A program made the translations under genes and the position numbers. A DNA stretch of 64,000 bases, from positions 1,736,001 through 1,800,000 of the forward strand of contig NZ_AP024650.1 in NCBI RefSeq assembly GCF_019977275.1, given 5' to 3'. Shown piece by piece: positions 44,601 to 53,659 of this stretch. This DNA comes from Arthrobacter sp. StoSoilB19 (lineage in GTDB: Bacteria; Actinomycetota; Actinomycetes; Actinomycetales; Micrococcaceae). How positions within the stretch are numbered: the stretch's first letter is position 1; the number at the start of each line of letters is the position of its first letter. Below the pieces are notes generated by a model, which worked only from the letters and a program-made list of their open reading frames with translations, did no database searches and had not been told where the DNA came from.

Positions 44601-45155
44601 ACCGGACCATCGGGGTCGGGAAAGTCCACCCTGCTCTCGGTGCTGCTTGGCTTCCTGCCGCCGGCCGCGGGACGGGCGCTGGTCACCGGCCGGGCGGCGT
44701 GGTGTCCGCAGGAGGCACACCTGTTCGACTCCACCATCCGCGGCAACCTCATGCTGGGCCGGCCGTCCGGGAAGGGTGCACCAACCCTGGCGGACGACGA
44801 GCTGGAGTCTGTCCTGGCCGCCGTCGGACTTGCCGGCCTGGTGGCCCGGCTGCCGGCGGGCCTGGACACCCGGATCGGTCCCGGCGGTGCCTTCCTGAGC
44901 GGCGGCGAGCGCCAGCGGCTGGCCGTGGCGAGGACCCTGCTGACCGGTGCGGAGGTGATCCTGCTGGATGAGCCCACTGCCCACCTGGACGCCGAATCGG
45001 CGGCAGCCATGCTGGCGGACCTTCGCACGGGACTCCGGGACCGCACCGTGGTGCTGGTTACCCACAATCCCGCTGACATCAAGGCCGGCGACGCCAGGCT
45101 GGATCTTTCGGCCTTCGCCGGACAACCCCGGGAATCGTTGGCCGCTTCCCACTAA
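41664..45155 (+). CDS. cydDC: Fused CydD-CydC ABC transporter
   Basis: Exports thiols such as glutathione/cysteine (known for E. coli CydDC) and is required for cytochrome bd assembly. Both half-transporters are joined in one 1163-residue chain. CydD part (about 1-540): membrane domain, Walker A GPSGAGKST near 362, signature LSPGELRRVALARG, Walker B LLLLDEPTAHLDD. CydC part (about 610-1163): membrane domain, Walker A GPSGSGKST near 981, LSGGERQRLAVARTL, ILLDEPTAHLD. They are linked by a Ser/Ala-rich segment with a tandem repeat. GTG at 41664 lies one base after the cydB stop. Confidence 0.95.
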   Translation: MRPTFPAGPATRSAIYWLGVLAALKALSLVLIGQAVASVLAGLVAGNPGWATQLAAGLAGVVLRSLSVWGQAVAGRRAALGVKEELRAELLGRALRTGVRSSGPGDGGLAVLATRGLDALDSYYTQFLPALVNCAAVPLLLGARILFADWVSALVIVLTVPLIPLFMVLIGRYTEDSVRQAQSSLARLSAHMLELAKGLPVLVGLGRATAQRKALEEISEEYRSRTMGTLRTAFLSALALELIATISVAVVAVFIGVRLVHGDMPLEAGLLALLLAPDCYLPLRELGTAHHASDDGRVALAETAAVTGAAEAIPLPAARAGRPGAPLEVTGLTVTYAGRSGAAVGPLTFTAPQDRITALDGPSGAGKSTVLGVLAGTIGAGDGTGITGSISGLDRSSVAWVPQHPVMVAGTVLEEVLLYLSPDPTHGPDRFTGEETARRCLERAGAAHLAAKHQAELSPGELRRVALARGLARIEAGATLLLLDEPTAHLDDASALIVEEAIRRLRGQATVILVAHNQRTRRLADLLAPVVPAVRAAAARHHNGGATGILPGPGRSGSTQPGSADAASAGNVSARVDDAAEAGTSGSVRSAASVQPAANVQAAPSVRAAPGAARLLAALLAPVRGRFAAAAVVGTLAAVFAVALSGLSGWLIIRASEQPPILYLLTAIVGVRFFGIGRAVFRYWERLLLHDAVFAALTRLRGRLWESLSRRALSLRRLLQGGNVLGTVIDDVDTVRDLLPRVVLPPLTALAVSVLAVAATGVLVPAALPAVAGAAISGLLLAPAAALWGDRKSANAEQSLRSGVLRRVTAALDARAELHANGVAARVLEALLAEDRDATRASQRSAWADGLGHAVATAACGTAALAAAWLAAPGVLAAQVAPATAAVVVLLLLALVEPYAAMTTAVRQFPALRAVMRRVGESGALDGRLDVSAGMQSVPGRAGGTPGLELVDLAAAWPGDVPVFSGVFAVAGPGRWLAVTGPSGSGKSTLLSVLLGFLPPAAGRALVTGRAAWCPQEAHLFDSTIRGNLMLGRPSGKGAPTLADDELESVLAAVGLAGLVARLPAGLDTRIGPGGAFLSGGERQRLAVARTLLTGAEVILLDEPTAHLDAESAAAMLADLRTGLRDRTVVLVTHNPADIKAGDARLDLSAFAGQPRESLAASH
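43434..43499 (+). repeat. 18-bp tandem repeat in the CydD-CydC linker
   Basis: Three full units (43434-43451, 43452-43469, 43470-43487) and a partial fourth, each close to GCCGCAAGCGTCCAGCCT, encode AASVQP, AANVQA and APSVRA. Length is a multiple of three, so copy changes would keep the frame. Confidence 0.8.
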
Positions 45156-45185
45156 GGCGGGACGGTCCCCGGCGTGCCTGCGCCT

Positions 45186-45704
45186 TTAGCCGCTGACGTC
45201 GTGAAGGTGGTGGACGACGTCGTGCAGGAAGTACTGGGACAACGTGAGGACGGTGAACTGCGAGCCGTTGCTGCGCAGCCCCTTGCGTCCCCAGTCGTCC
45301 TCATGGACTCCGGCGAAGGACTCGGCGGCCTGGTGTCCTTCCGCCGCCAGTTCGCGGCCCACCTCGGCCGGATCGGCGTTGGCGTAGTCCTTCTCGATGG
45401 CGGTCCGGTCCTGGTCCCAATCCTCGAAGCGGGCGTCATCCTCTGCCAGCATCAGGTTCAGCCGCTGGTCGAACAGCGCGAAAACGTCCCGCACATGGCA
45501 CGCGTACTCCAGCGCGGACCAGGTGTGGTCATCGGGGCGCTGCGCCGCGTCCGGCCGGCGCAGGACGGCGAGCCACCGGGGGATCAGGCTTTCGATGCTT
45601 CCCGGTACCGTTGCCGGGGTGGCGCTGGAAGCGTCGAAATGGCATTCCGGGCAGGGGCGGGACAGGACCCAGGTCCAGTCCTTTTCATCAGGAACGATAG
45701 GCAT
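45186..45704 (-). CDS. DinB family protein
   Basis: 172-residue four-helix-bundle protein of the DinB superfamily. Putative metal-ligand histidines are in SALEYACHVRDVFALF and SQYFLHDVVHHLHDV. Such proteins bind metal and some act as thiol-dependent transferases (mycothiol or bacillithiol), but the substrate is unknown here. TAGACT (45716-45711 on the minus strand) lies 6 nt before the ATG, suggesting a leaderless mRNA. Convergent with cydDC, divergent from the ABC genes. Confidence 0.85.
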   Translation of the reverse strand: MPIVPDEKDWTWVLSRPCPECHFDASSATPATVPGSIESLIPRWLAVLRRPDAAQRPDDHTWSALEYACHVRDVFALFDQRLNLMLAEDDARFEDWDQDRTAIEKDYANADPAEVGRELAAEGHQAAESFAGVHEDDWGRKGLRSNGSQFTVLTLSQYFLHDVVHHLHDVSG

Positions 45705-45771
45705 GGGAGCAGTCTAAGCGGTGGGCCGAAAGACTCTGGGACCCGTGCAGCGCCCGGCATAGCCTTGCCGC

Positions 45772-46764
45772 ATGAGCCCGGAAGAGCGCGGGGGTGCGGA
45801 AAGCGGTGCGGAAAGCGGTGCCGAAAGCATGGTGCGGCTGGCGGGCCTGACCAAGCGGTTCGGCCGCAACACTGCGCTCGACGGCGTGACACTCACCATT
45901 GGGCCGGGCGAGGTGTTCGGCTACCTGGGCCCCAACGGGGCAGGCAAGACCACCACCATCCGGCTCCTGATGGGGCTGCTGCGGCCCACGTCCGGTACAG
46001 CGTCGGTGCTGGGACTGGACGCCTGGCGGCAGTCCCGGGACGTCCACCGCCTGGTGGGCTACGTGCCAGGTGAGCCGGCGCTTTACGACCGCCTCACCGG
46101 CAGCCAGCACGTGGCCTACTGCGCCCACCTCCGGCACCGGGACGACGGCAAACGGGCGGCCGAGGTGGCGGCCCGGCTGGAGCTGGACCTGGGCCGGCCC
46201 GCACGCACGTTGTCCCGCGGCAACCGCCAGAAGCTCGCCGTGGTCCTGGCGGTGATGTCGCGGCCGCGGCTGCTGGTGCTGGACGAGCCGACCAGCGGAA
46301 TCGACCCGCTGGTGCAGCAGGTTTTCCATTCCATCCTGCGTGAACATACTGCCGAGGGCGGCTCCGCCTTGTTTTCCTCCCACGTGCTGGGCGAGGTGGA
46401 GCGCGTGGCAGACCGCATCGGGGTGGTGCGCCAGGGACAGCTGGTGGCGGTGGAGCGGCTGCAGGACCTCGCCGCACGTTCACTGCACCGGGTCCGGGCC
46501 CGCTTCGCGGCGGAGGTGTCCGCGGCGGAGTTCGCCGGCGTGCCCGGCGTGCGGGACCTGCTGGTGGATGGGACCACGTTGAGCTGCAATGCGCCGCAGG
46601 CGGCCCTGGATGCGCTGCTGAAGCTGGTCAGCGCCCGGGAGGTGGTGGACTTCGAATGCTCTGAAGCGCCGCTGGAAGAGACGTTCCTGAGCTACTACGG
46701 AATGGACGGACCCGGCAGCGCCAGCCTCGCCGGCGCGGGAACGGCGGCGCGCCATGCTGGCTAA
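45772..46764 (+). CDS. ABC transporter ATP-binding protein
   Basis: 330 residues. Walker A GPNGAGKTT, signature LSRGNRQKLAVVLAV, Walker B LLVLDEPTSGIDPL, H-loop SSHVLGEVE; a C-terminal accessory region follows. ATG at 45772 lies 6 nt after TAGCCT (45760-45765), supporting it as the start of a leaderless mRNA; ATG at 45829 after the Gly-Ala-Glu-Ser repeats is the alternative. Exporter ATPase paired with the permease that overlaps its end. The substrate is unknown; drug-export subfamilies are similar. Confidence 0.9.
   Translation: MSPEERGGAESGAESGAESMVRLAGLTKRFGRNTALDGVTLTIGPGEVFGYLGPNGAGKTTTIRLLMGLLRPTSGTASVLGLDAWRQSRDVHRLVGYVPGEPALYDRLTGSQHVAYCAHLRHRDDGKRAAEVAARLELDLGRPARTLSRGNRQKLAVVLAVMSRPRLLVLDEPTSGIDPLVQQVFHSILREHTAEGGSALFSSHVLGEVERVADRIGVVRQGQLVAVERLQDLAARSLHRVRARFAAEVSAAEFAGVPGVRDLLVDGTTLSCNAPQAALDALLKLVSAREVVDFECSEAPLEETFLSYYGMDGPGSASLAGAGTAARHAG
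45793..45828 (+). repeat. Three 12-bp tandem repeats at the ABC gene's 5' end
   Basis: GGTGCGGAAAGC occurs at 45793-45804 and 45805-45816, and with one change (GGTGCCGAAAGC) at 45817-45828, encoding (G-A-E-S)x3 immediately before the alternative ATG. Confidence 0.85.
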
Positions 46765-47554
46765 CGTCCTGCTGAAGACGCTCCGGGACCAGGGCAGGCT
46801 GCTGGTGGCGTGGGCCGTCTCCCTGGCACTCATCGTGGCAACGTACGCGGCAGTTTGGCCCGCGGTTAAGTCACAGCCCTCCATCAGCAGCTTCATCGAG
46901 CAGATGCCGGAGGCGTTCCGCTCGCTTTTCGCCACCTCCAGCGCCGACATGTCCACTCCCACCGGATACATCCAGGTGGAGCTGCTGTCCTTCATGGGGC
47001 CGATTGCGGTGCTGATCTATGCCATCAGTTCCGGCGCGGGCGCCATCGGCGGGGAAGAGGACCGGCACACGATGGACCTGCTGCTTTCCAACCCCGTGGG
47101 GCGGGGCCGGGTGGTGGTGGACAAGTTCCTGGCCATGGTGCTGGGCACCTTCCTGCTGGCCGCCGTGCTGGGAATATCGCTGGTGCTGGAGGGCAGCATG
47201 GTGGACCTGGTCCTTCCGGCCGGCAAGGTGGCTGCCGCCATGCTGCATTTAGCGCTGCTGGGCGTCGTTTTCGGTACCGGTGCCCTTGCCCTTTCAGCAG
47301 GGACCGGACGGACCGGCCTCAGCCGCGGTGTTCCGGCCGTGCTGGCCGTCCTCGCCTACATCGTCAACGCCCTCGCGCCGCTGGTGGATGCCTTCGACCG
47401 CATCCAGAAGGTGTCGCCGTTCTTCCAGTACGTTGCCCACGACCCCCTGCGGCAGGGCGTGGCCTGGGACAGCGTGCTGGTGTCCGCTGCCACCGTTGCC
47501 GTGCTGCTGGGGCTTGCCGTCGCCGGCTTCCGGCGCAGGGACATAGCGGGCTGA
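46754..47554 (+). CDS. ABC-2 type transporter permease
   Basis: 266-residue membrane protein with six helices, among them LLVAWAVSLALIVATYAAVW, SFMGPIAVLIYAISSGAGAIG, FLAMVLGTFLLAAVLGISLVL and AATVAVLLGLAVAGF. EEDRHTMDLLLSNPVGRGRVV is the usual cytoplasmic coupling loop. ATG at 46754 overlaps the ATPase gene by 11 bp, so the pair is translationally coupled and forms one exporter. Convergent with parC. Confidence 0.9.
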   Translation: MLANVLLKTLRDQGRLLVAWAVSLALIVATYAAVWPAVKSQPSISSFIEQMPEAFRSLFATSSADMSTPTGYIQVELLSFMGPIAVLIYAISSGAGAIGGEEDRHTMDLLLSNPVGRGRVVVDKFLAMVLGTFLLAAVLGISLVLEGSMVDLVLPAGKVAAAMLHLALLGVVFGTGALALSAGTGRTGLSRGVPAVLAVLAYIVNALAPLVDAFDRIQKVSPFFQYVAHDPLRQGVAWDSVLVSAATVAVLLGLAVAGFRRRDIAG

Positions 47555-47591
47555 GCGCCGGACGCGCGGCATCGCCCGTGGCGCCCGGGCT

Positions 47592-50111
47592 CTATTCCCC
47601 GGCTGCCGGTCCGTCCGTCCATGCCATGGCCGGGCCCACTGCTTCGACGGCCTGTGAGAGCGGGACGCCGGAGCCGTCGCGGCGGCCATGCTCCTGCGGC
47701 AGCGACCGGGCCACCCCGGCAGCGGATGAAGCCTTGGCCGGGCCGTGCCCTGCCCAGGCCAGCAGCAGCATGTCCTCACCCTTCAGGAACCGGTGCGACC
47801 GGACCCCGGCGGTGGCACGGCCCTTGGCCGGATACTCGGAGAAGGCTGTGACCTTGGCGGTGCCAGGGGCCGTGCCCGGCAGGGCGCCGTTGGTCCCGGC
47901 GATGGTGACCACGACGGCGGCCTCGTCCTTGGGCTGGACGGCGCCGAAGAAGATCACCTGGTCACCTGCGGCGAGCTTGATGCCCGCCATCCCGCCGGCG
48001 GCACGCCCCTGCGGGCGGACGGCGGCGGCGGGGAACTTCAGCAGCTGGGCCTCCCTGGTGAGGAACACCAGTTCGGTGGCATCGTCACCGGCAGGAGCCA
48101 CGCCCACCACGGTGTCCTTGTCCTTGAGGGTGATGACTTCCCAGTCTTCCCGGTTCAGCGGGTAGTCCGGCTGGACGCGTTTCACCACGCCCTGGGCGGT
48201 GCCGATGGCCAGGACCTCATCCAGGCGCACGAACGCCACCAGGGTTTCGCCCTTCACCAGCGTGAGGAAATCCTTTGCGGGGACGCCGCCCGCCAGGTTG
48301 GGCAGTCCGGCCACCGGCGCCAGGACCGGCATGTCCATGACCTGCAGCCGGAGCATGCGGCCCAGCGACGTGACGGCGGCGATTTCGCCGCGGGCCGACG
48401 TCTTAACCACTGAGGTGTACACATCATGCTTGCTCCGTGGCCCTGCCTCGGCCAGCGGCTCCTGGTTGCCGGTGCGAGCTATTTGGCCGGACGCGGTGAG
48501 GATGGCCCAGCAGGGGTCGTCCGCGATCTCCAGTGCCAGCGGCACGGCCTTGCCCTTCTTCCCGTTGGCCCCGGCAAGTTCGGCGGACGCAACGGTGGGG
48601 GACACCGCCTCGGACTCCAGCAGCACGGTGCGGCGCGGGGTGCCGTGGTCTTCGGCAATGGCACCCAGTTCGTCGGAAACCACGGTGCGCAGCAGTTCCT
48701 CCGAGCCCAGGATCGCCTCCAGCTCCGCGATCTCGCGGCGAAGCTCGTCCTGCTCCTTCTCCAGCTCGATCCGGGAATACTTGGTCAGCTGCCGGAGGCG
48801 CAGTTCCAGGATGTAGTTGGCCTGGATTTCGGTGAGGTCGTAGATGGACATCAGCCGCTCGCGGGCCGCGGCGGCCTCGTCCGAGGACCGGATGATCTGG
48901 ATGACCTCGTCAATGTCCACGATGGCGATGAGGAGGCCCTCCACCAGGTGCAGGCGGTCCTTCTTCTTCCCGAGCCGGAAGGCGGTCCGGCGCCGGACGA
49001 CGTTGATGCGGTGGTCGACGTAGACACGCAACAGGTCCACCAGGCCCAGCGTTTGCGGCTGGCCATCCACCAGGGTGACGTTGTTGATGCCGAAGGAGTC
49101 CTCCATCGGCGTGTAGCGGTACAGCTGCTGCAGCACCGCGTTCGGGTTGAAGCCGTTCTTGAGCTCGATGACCAGCCGCAGGCCGTGCTTGCGGTCCGTC
49201 AGGTCCACGATGTCGCTGATGCCGGTCAGCTTCTTGGCGTTGACGGCATCCTTGATCTTTTCGATCACCTTTTCCGGGCCCACCATGTACGGCAGTTCGG
49301 TGACCACCAGGCCGGTGCGGCGCGCGGAGAGCTGTTCCACCTCCACCTTGGCCCGGGTCTTGAACGAGCCGCGGCCGGTGGCATAGGCGTCACGGATGCC
49401 GTCCAGGCCGACGATCCGGCCGCCGCTGGGCAGGTCCGGGCCCGGGACGAACCGCATGAGGTCATCCAGGGTTGCGTCAGGGTGCGCGATGAGGTGCCGG
49501 GCGGCGGAGATGACCTCCACCAGGTTATGCGGGGCCATGTTGGTGGCCATGCCGACGGCGATGCCGGTGGCGCCGTTGACCAGCAGGTTGGGGAAGGCGG
49601 CGGGAAGGACGTCCGGCTGGGTCAGCTGGTTGTCATAGTTGGGGACGAAGTCCACCACGTCTTCGTCGAGGTGGTTGGTGAGGGTGAGGGCGGCCGCAGC
49701 CAGCCGGGCTTCCGTATAGCGGGGTGCTGCCGGGCCGTCGTCGAGCGATCCGAAGTTGCCGTGCCCGTCGATCAGCGGCAGCCGCAGCGAGAAATCCTGC
49801 GCCATGCGCACCATGGCGTCGTAGATGGCGGCGTCACCGTGGGGGTGCAGCTTTCCCATGACTTCGCCCACCACGCGGGCGCTCTTGACGTGGCCCCGGT
49901 CCGGGCGCAGCCCCATGTCGCTCATCATGTACAGGATGCGGCGCTGTACCGGCTTCAGCCCGTCGCGGGCATCCGGGAGGGCCCGGGAGTAGATCACCGA
50001 GTACGCGTACTCCAGGAAGGAGCCCTGCATTTCGGACGTGACATCGATATCGACGATGTTTTCCGTGTAGTCGCTCTCCACGATGGGCTTGGAACTTTGG
50101 CGGCGGGCCAT
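47592..50111 (-). CDS. parC: DNA topoisomerase IV subunit A (ParC; GyrA-like)
   Basis: DNA-cleaving subunit that partners ParE. 839 residues. Catalytic Tyr132 in [10 protein letters not shown]; the quinolone-region segment [10 protein letters not shown] has Ala94 where E. coli GyrA has Ser83, as in mycobacterial GyrA. A coiled coil appears in [21 protein letters not shown], followed by a C-terminal beta-pinwheel. I do not see a canonical GyrA box (QxRGGKG), favouring ParC over GyrA. The last 60 residues are low-complexity and probably disordered. Confidence 0.9.
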   Translation of the reverse strand: MARRQSSKPIVESDYTENIVDIDVTSEMQGSFLEYAYSVIYSRALPDARDGLKPVQRRILYMMSDMGLRPDRGHVKSARVVGEVMGKLHPHGDAAIYDAMVRMAQDFSLRLPLIDGHGNFGSLDDGPAAPRYTEARLAAAALTLTNHLDEDVVDFVPNYDNQLTQPDVLPAAFPNLLVNGATGIAVGMATNMAPHNLVEVISAARHLIAHPDATLDDLMRFVPGPDLPSGGRIVGLDGIRDAYATGRGSFKTRAKVEVEQLSARRTGLVVTELPYMVGPEKVIEKIKDAVNAKKLTGISDIVDLTDRKHGLRLVIELKNGFNPNAVLQQLYRYTPMEDSFGINNVTLVDGQPQTLGLVDLLRVYVDHRINVVRRRTAFRLGKKKDRLHLVEGLLIAIVDIDEVIQIIRSSDEAAAARERLMSIYDLTEIQANYILELRLRQLTKYSRIELEKEQDELRREIAELEAILGSEELLRTVVSDELGAIAEDHGTPRRTVLLESEAVSPTVASAELAGANGKKGKAVPLALEIADDPCWAILTASGQIARTGNQEPLAEAGPRSKHDVYTSVVKTSARGEIAAVTSLGRMLRLQVMDMPVLAPVAGLPNLAGGVPAKDFLTLVKGETLVAFVRLDEVLAIGTAQGVVKRVQPDYPLNREDWEVITLKDKDTVVGVAPAGDDATELVFLTREAQLLKFPAAAVRPQGRAAGGMAGIKLAAGDQVIFFGAVQPKDEAAVVVTIAGTNGALPGTAPGTAKVTAFSEYPAKGRATAGVRSHRFLKGEDMLLLAWAGHGPAKASSAAGVARSLPQEHGRRDGSGVPLSQAVEAVGPAMAWTDGPAAGE

Positions 50112-50188
50112 GGGGTTTGGTGAATCCTTCTGGGGTTACTGTGCAGCCTTGGGGGTGTGCTGCGTTAGTTTTTGGCTAGGCTAAGCCT

Positions 50189-52873
50189 ATGGTGGATCAG
50201 CCCGGGGACGGCGAATATCCGGAACATTGGGAAGCCGATGTCGTCCTGCGTGACGGCGGGACAGCGCATCTTCGGCCCATCCATCCGTCGGACGCGGACG
50301 CCGTGCAGGCCTTCCACACCGGACAGTCGCAGAATTCAATCTACATGCGCTTCTTTGCGTTCAAGGCCAGGTTGTCGGCCAAGGAGCTCAAGCGCTTCAC
50401 CGAAGTGGACTACAGGGACCGGGTGGCCTTCGTCATCACCATCCGCGGCGAAATCGTCGGCATCGGCCGCTACGACCGGCTTGCCGATCCCACGGAGGCC
50501 GAAGTTGCTTTCAACATCTCCGACGCCCACCAGGGCCGGGGAATCGGCTCCATCCTGCTGGAGCACCTTGCCGCCGCCGCGCATGAAAACGGGATCCGGA
50601 AGTTCACCGCCGAGGTGCTGCCGGAAAACCGCAAGATGCTGATGGTCTTCTCCGACGCCGGCTACGACGTCAAGCGCCATTTCGACGACGGCGTCGTCAG
50701 CCTCGAGTTCAACATCGACCCCACCGAAAAATCGCGCGCCGTCATGGAATCCCGCGAGCACCGCGCCGAGGCGAGGAGCGTCCGGGACCTGCTGGCGCCG
50801 TCGTCCGTTGCCGTCATCGGTGCCAGCCGCAAATGGGGCACCGTGGGGTACCAACTGCTGGAGCACATCATCGAGGGCGGCTTCCACGGATCCGTGTACG
50901 CCATCAACCCGGAGGCGCTGGAACTGGCCGGGATGATGTCCTACGGCAAGCTCTCCGAAGTCCCCGAGCCCGTCCAGCTGGCAATCATCGCCGTTCCCTA
51001 CGAGGAAGTGGCCGGCGTCGTGGCGGAGTGCGCGGCAGCGGGCGTCAAGGGCGTTGTGATCGCCTCGGCAGGTTTTGCCGACGACGGCGAGCGGGGCCTG
51101 CTGCGGCAGCGCGCCCTGGTGCGCCAGGCCCGGGCCAGCGGGATGCGGGTGATCGGCCCGGCGTCGCTGGGCATCGCCAACACTCACCCGGACGTGTCGC
51201 TGAACGCGTCGATGGCGCCCACCATGCCGCTGCGCGGCGGCCTGGGCCTGTTCAGCCAGTCGGCCGCCATCGGCGTCTCGCTCTACGCCGCCTCGGCCCG
51301 GCGCCGGCTGGGACTGTCCAGCCTGCTCTCGGCAGGCAACAGGGCGGATGTCTCTGGCAACGACATGATGCAGTACTGGGAAGACGATGCCGACACCTCC
51401 GCCGTAGGCCTCTACCTGGAGTCAATCGGCAACCCGCGCAAGTTCTCCCGGATCGCACGGCGCCTGGCCCGCACCAAGCCGGTCATCGTGGCCAAGTCGG
51501 ACACCATGGGGCTCCGTCTGCCGCCCGGACATGCCGTCCGGACCACCCAGGCGCCGGCCGGGGCGCTGGATGCCATGCTGCGCCAGGCGGGCGTGATCCG
51601 CGTGGAAACCGTGGAACAGCTGGTGGATGTGGCGCAGGTGGTGTCCGGGCAGCCACTGCCCGCCGGAGCCGACGTCGCCATCTTCAGCAATTCCCAGGCG
51701 CTGGGCAACGTGGTGGCGGACAGTGCCGCCGCGCACGGGCTGGGCGTTGCCCGGGTGGTTTCGGGACTGGACCTTGATGCCGGCCAGTCGGTGGCCCTGC
51801 CCGCACTGCGGACCGCCCTCCTTGACGCCCTGGCCTCCGATGCCGTGCACGCCGCCGTCGCCGCGCTGCTGCCTGCCCGAGGGCTGACCGCCGACGCGGT
51901 GGCGCAGGTCCTGGCCGAATGTTCAGCTACTGCCGGGAAGCCGGTGGTGGCCGCCTTCACCGGCATCCTGGACCCCGCCATCAACGTGGAGGGCCTGGTG
52001 GGAGCGGAGGGCTGTACCGTCCCCTGCTTTTCCAACCCCGGGGCTGCCGTGGCCGCGCTCGCGGCCGTGGTCCGTTATGCGGAGTGGGTCGGCCGTGACC
52101 AGGGGCATTTCGTCGAACCCGCCGGCTGCGACCCCCGCAAGGCGGAGGCCGAGCTGGACGCCCTGCTCGGGGACGTCACGGGCGACCAGCTCAAGCAGCT
52201 GGACCCGGCCGCGGCTGCTTCGCTGCTGAAGCATTACGGCATCCCGGTCCTGCCCTCTGCAGGATTCACCACACCGGACGAGGCCGTGGCAGCGGCAGAT
52301 GCGCTGGGCTGGCCGGTGGTGCTGAAAACCACCGACCCCGCGCTGCGGCACCGGCTTGACCTTGGCGGGGTCAGGCTTGGCATTGAGGACGCCGAATCAC
52401 TGCGCCAAAACGTGGTGCAGATGCGGCGCGCGCTCGCGGCCTACGGTGATCCCGCCCTGGAAGTACAGGCCATGGCGCCGGTGGGACAGGCCTGCACCTT
52501 CCGTGCCATCGAGGATCCGTTGCTGGGCCCGGTCATTTCCTTCGGCCTCGCCGGCGACGCCGTCAACCTCCTGGACGACTGGTCACACCGGGTTCCGCCG
52601 CTCTCCGCGGCGGACGTGCACGACTTCATCCGAGCTCCGCGGGCGTCCCGGAAGCTCTTCGGCTACCAGGGCCTGCCGGCTGTCGACGTCCCTGCGCTGG
52701 AGGACCTGGCCGCCAGGCTGGCCTGGATGAAGGACAACCACCCGGAGATCGCGCTGGTGGAATTCAACCCGGTTTTGTGCGGCACCGCCGGGGCCACCAT
52801 CCTCGCCGCTGACGTACGCATCGGCAACGCCGCGCAGCGCACGGACAGTGCCCGCCGCGCCATGCTGGGCTGA
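50189..52873 (+). CDS. GNAT acetyltransferase / acyl-CoA ligase (ADP-forming) fusion
   Basis: 894 residues. N-terminal GNAT domain (about 15-175) with acetyl-CoA loop QGRGIGS; then CoA-binding Rossmann domain (SVAVIGASRKWGTVGY, about 205-330), succinyl-CoA-ligase-like domain, and a C-terminal ATP-grasp domain (about 660-890, LLKHYGIPVLPSAGFTTPDEA). Related to bacterial Pat/YfiQ lysine acetyltransferases, but there the GNAT domain is at the C-terminus. Probably a protein acetyltransferase responding to acetyl-CoA, or an acetate-CoA ligase. ATG lies 6 nt after TAGGCT (50177-50182). Divergent from parC. Confidence 0.88.
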   Translation: MVDQPGDGEYPEHWEADVVLRDGGTAHLRPIHPSDADAVQAFHTGQSQNSIYMRFFAFKARLSAKELKRFTEVDYRDRVAFVITIRGEIVGIGRYDRLADPTEAEVAFNISDAHQGRGIGSILLEHLAAAAHENGIRKFTAEVLPENRKMLMVFSDAGYDVKRHFDDGVVSLEFNIDPTEKSRAVMESREHRAEARSVRDLLAPSSVAVIGASRKWGTVGYQLLEHIIEGGFHGSVYAINPEALELAGMMSYGKLSEVPEPVQLAIIAVPYEEVAGVVAECAAAGVKGVVIASAGFADDGERGLLRQRALVRQARASGMRVIGPASLGIANTHPDVSLNASMAPTMPLRGGLGLFSQSAAIGVSLYAASARRRLGLSSLLSAGNRADVSGNDMMQYWEDDADTSAVGLYLESIGNPRKFSRIARRLARTKPVIVAKSDTMGLRLPPGHAVRTTQAPAGALDAMLRQAGVIRVETVEQLVDVAQVVSGQPLPAGADVAIFSNSQALGNVVADSAAAHGLGVARVVSGLDLDAGQSVALPALRTALLDALASDAVHAAVAALLPARGLTADAVAQVLAECSATAGKPVVAAFTGILDPAINVEGLVGAEGCTVPCFSNPGAAVAALAAVVRYAEWVGRDQGHFVEPAGCDPRKAEAELDALLGDVTGDQLKQLDPAAAASLLKHYGIPVLPSAGFTTPDEAVAAADALGWPVVLKTTDPALRHRLDLGGVRLGIEDAESLRQNVVQMRRALAAYGDPALEVQAMAPVGQACTFRAIEDPLLGPVISFGLAGDAVNLLDDWSHRVPPLSAADVHDFIRAPRASRKLFGYQGLPAVDVPALEDLAARLAWMKDNHPEIALVEFNPVLCGTAGATILAADVRIGNAAQRTDSARRAMLG

Positions 52874-52914
52874 CGCGGTTAGCAAGTGACCGGACGATCT
52901 GTGAAAATGGGGGC

Positions 52915-53658
52915 ATGAGCTTCCAGCCTCCCGCTTCGGCGCCCGAAACGCCCGGCAATGAAAACCAGGCACTCCGCCAGCACAGCTCACACAACCACGG
53001 AACACAGGGCCAGAGCCTGGAAGACGCGCTGCAGAAGGCCGGCTTCTACCCCCGCCTGGTCTCCGACGTCGTCGACGACGCACTGGACGGCCGGGACTGC
53101 GTGGCCCACCTGGTGCACCTGGAAACCCACTTCGACCGGGCAGAGGTGCGCCGCCACATCACCGTGCTGGTCCTCACCGCGGACATGCTGGTGATCACCC
53201 ACGTGGATGACCAGCAACTGGACGAGGCGGGGGAGCAAATCGTCGCCCAGATCTCCACCGAGTCCGTTCCCGTGGCCCAGATCCGGTCCGTGGTCCTGAG
53301 CTACATGTACGCCCAGCCGCAGAACTACAAGCCCTCCGACCCCGTCCGGGAACTCACGTTGTCCATTGCATGGTCCGGTGGCCAGCGACTGGACATGGGT
53401 CCGGCCAGCTGCGGCGATCCGCAGTGCGAAGCTGACCACGGCTACACCGGAACCATCGCCCAGGAAGACATCGTGCTCCGCATCAGCGCGGAGGCAGACG
53501 GGCTGCAGGCAGTGCAGGACGCCAAGCTCTTCGCCAGGGCCCTGCGGGCGGTCAACACCGGTTCCGCGGCTCCCGTAACCCATGCCCAGTCCATGGGTCC
53601 GCGGACGCGGTCCGGGGTGTTCGGAAACCGGCTCAGCCGCGGGCACCAGCAGCGCTGA
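52915..53658 (+). CDS. DUF5998 family protein
   Basis: 247-residue actinobacterial protein matching DUF5998: SLEDALQKAGFYPRLVSDVVDDAL, THFDRAEVRRHITVLVLTADMLVITHVDD, then a CGDPQCEADHGYTG segment whose two Cys, His and Asp could bind metal. The N-terminal 35 residues look disordered. Soluble. GGGGG precedes the ATG. Function unknown. One base separates its stop from the downstream phosphodiesterase gene, so they are cotranscribed. Confidence 0.85.
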   Translation: MSFQPPASAPETPGNENQALRQHSSHNHGTQGQSLEDALQKAGFYPRLVSDVVDDALDGRDCVAHLVHLETHFDRAEVRRHITVLVLTADMLVITHVDDQQLDEAGEQIVAQISTESVPVAQIRSVVLSYMYAQPQNYKPSDPVRELTLSIAWSGGQRLDMGPASCGDPQCEADHGYTGTIAQEDIVLRISAEADGLQAVQDAKLFARALRAVNTGSAAPVTHAQSMGPRTRSGVFGNRLSRGHQQR

Positions 53659-53659
53659 G

